Shown here: positions 51,244 to 52,096 of the stretch, piece by piece | Layout: every line of letters begins with the position of its first letter | Numbering within the stretch: the first letter of the stretch is position 1 | Assembly: GCA_011526045.1 (NCBI GenBank) | Contig: WYBE01000071.1 | Span: forward strand, 1 to 52,096 | Direction of reading: 5' to 3' | Length of the DNA stretch: 52,096 bases | Source of the DNA: Nevskiales bacterium | GTDB taxonomy: Bacteria; Pseudomonadota; Gammaproteobacteria; Steroidobacterales; GCA-2729495 | Position numbers and translations under genes: made by a program | The notes under the pieces: model-generated | The model's input: the letters and a program-made list of their open reading frames with translations, nothing else | What the model was told of the DNA's origin: nothing | The model's database searches: none

Positions 51244-52096
51244 ATGCTGTCCGATGGCACGCTCAGGGGCATCAAGCCCCAGGCCACCACCTACAAGATC
51301 GCCGACCGGGACGGGATGTACGTGACCGTCTCACCCAAGGGCACGATCACCTTTCGTCTCGACTACCGGCTCAACGGCCGGCGGGAGACCCTCACGATCG
51401 GCCGCTACGGATCGAAGGATGGGATCTCGCTGCTGATGGCGCGCGAGCGTTGCGTGGAAGCGCGCAAGGCGATCGCCGAAGGCCGGTCTCCGTCCCAAGA
51501 GAAGCAGCGCGAGAAGCGCAGGGCGGCCGAGGCCAAGACCTTCGAAGAGTTCACGAAGCGCTGGCTGGAAGAAGCCAGGATGGCCGAGAGCACCAAGTCG
51601 ATGCGCAAGAGCATCATCGACCGGGACATCCTGCCGATGTTCTGCAATCGGCTGATGGCCGAGATCGGCGCGGAGGACCTGCGCAACCTGTGCGCCAAGG
51701 TCAAGGCGCGCGGCGCGCCGGCCACCGCCGTGCACGTGCGCGACATCGTCAAGCAGGTGTTCGGTTTCGCGGCGCTGCACGGGGAGAAGGCGCCGAATCC
51801 CGCGGACGAAGTCGGCCCCTCATCGATCGCCACATTCGTGGCCAAGGACCGTGCGCTGTCGCCGTCCGAGATCCGCGTCATGCACCGGGTGCTGGACGCC
51901 ACCGCGACCCTGCCGACCATCCGCCTGGCGCTGCGTCTGATCCTGCTGACGCTCGTGCGCAAGAGCGAACTGATCGAGGCCACCTGGGACGAGGTCGACT
52001 TCGAGAACGCCGTCTGGACGATTCCGAAGAGCCGCATGAAGGCCGGCAAGCCCCACAACGTCTACCTGTCGCAGCAGGCGCTCGACATCATGGTGG
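51244..52096 (+). CDS. P4-type tyrosine integrase, 3' end outside the window
   Basis: About 284 codons of an integrase, open at the window end. It starts with a DUF4102-type arm-binding domain (MLSDGTLRGIKPQ, YRLNGRRETLTIGRYG), then a SAM-like core-binding domain (TFEEFTKRWLEEARM, about residues 98-185), and the beginning of the catalytic domain with the first catalytic Arg in LTLVRKSELIEATWDEVDF. The start ATG at 51244 has AGGAGG eight bases upstream. Position 3' of guaA and short direct and inverted repeats before it fit an element integrated at guaA. The rest of the element is not visible. Confidence 0.93.
   Translation, partial: MLSDGTLRGIKPQATTYKIADRDGMYVTVSPKGTITFRLDYRLNGRRETLTIGRYGSKDGISLLMARERCVEARKAIAEGRSPSQEKQREKRRAAEAKTFEEFTKRWLEEARMAESTKSMRKSIIDRDILPMFCNRLMAEIGAEDLRNLCAKVKARGAPATAVHVRDIVKQVFGFAALHGEKAPNPADEVGPSSIATFVAKDRALSPSEIRVMHRVLDATATLPTIRLALRLILLTLVRKSELIEATWDEVDFENAVWTIPKSRMKAGKPHNVYLSQQALDIMV

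Overview
The window is a high-GC bacterial chromosome segment whose gene content and order point to a gammaproteobacterium. Examples are queA-tgt-yajC-secD-secF, trmJ followed by a cysteine desulfurase, ndk-rlmN-pilW-rodZ-hisS-yfgM-bamB-der, xseA diverging from guaB-guaA, and zapE, gpmA and ETF-quinone oxidoreductase. No species can be named from sequence alone. Almost all of the DNA is coding, in short operons with gaps of a few bases.

Region by region. 1-3951: moaC-mobA (molybdenum cofactor), folE, a MaoC-like hydratase and an amidase, all on +. 4005-9692: a hemerythrin, a dihydroorotate-dehydrogenase-like protein coupled to a 1210-aa pyruvate:ferredoxin oxidoreductase, and a divergent 7Fe ferredoxin. 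9792-12137: two small membrane proteins and two YwqK/MORN-repeat proteins, all on -. 12138-14943: a regulatory region with an FNR/Dnr-type box, a norB-family gene and its terminator. 15114-28457: housekeeping and lipid genes (inositol-phosphatase-like, DUF1499, tesB, gamma-carbonic-anhydrase-like, gpmA, zapE, ETF-QO, thiolase, plsC, xerD, dsbC-like, a second 7Fe ferredoxin, Nudix, two thioredoxin-fold 2Fe-2S proteins). 28477-28563: tRNA-Leu(CAA). 28682-45121: tRNA modification, Sec translocon accessory proteins, Fe-S biogenesis, pilus, Bam and ribosome-assembly genes. 45230-50947: a MetX-family acyltransferase, xseA, guaB and guaA. From 50948 to the end: the left end of what looks like an integrated element, with iterated short repeats and a P4-type integrase cut by the window edge.

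The main find is the norB-family gene at 12452-14857. It has the size and architecture of a quinol nitric oxide reductase. However, residues needed for ordinary NO reduction are changed: the third FeB histidine is Asn (N552), the second active-site Glu is Gln (Q573), and the four quinol-site residues (H, E, F, D) align with I322, D326, P330 and G745. This is the pattern described for the putative nitric oxide dismutase (Nod) of Methylomirabilis oxyfera and strain HdN1, proposed to convert 2 NO to N2 and O2. The gene has an FNR/Dnr-like box upstream and its own terminator. It lies near an oxygen-binding hemerythrin and an oxygen-sensitive PFOR, which suggests (inference) a facultative anaerobe living on nitrogen oxides.
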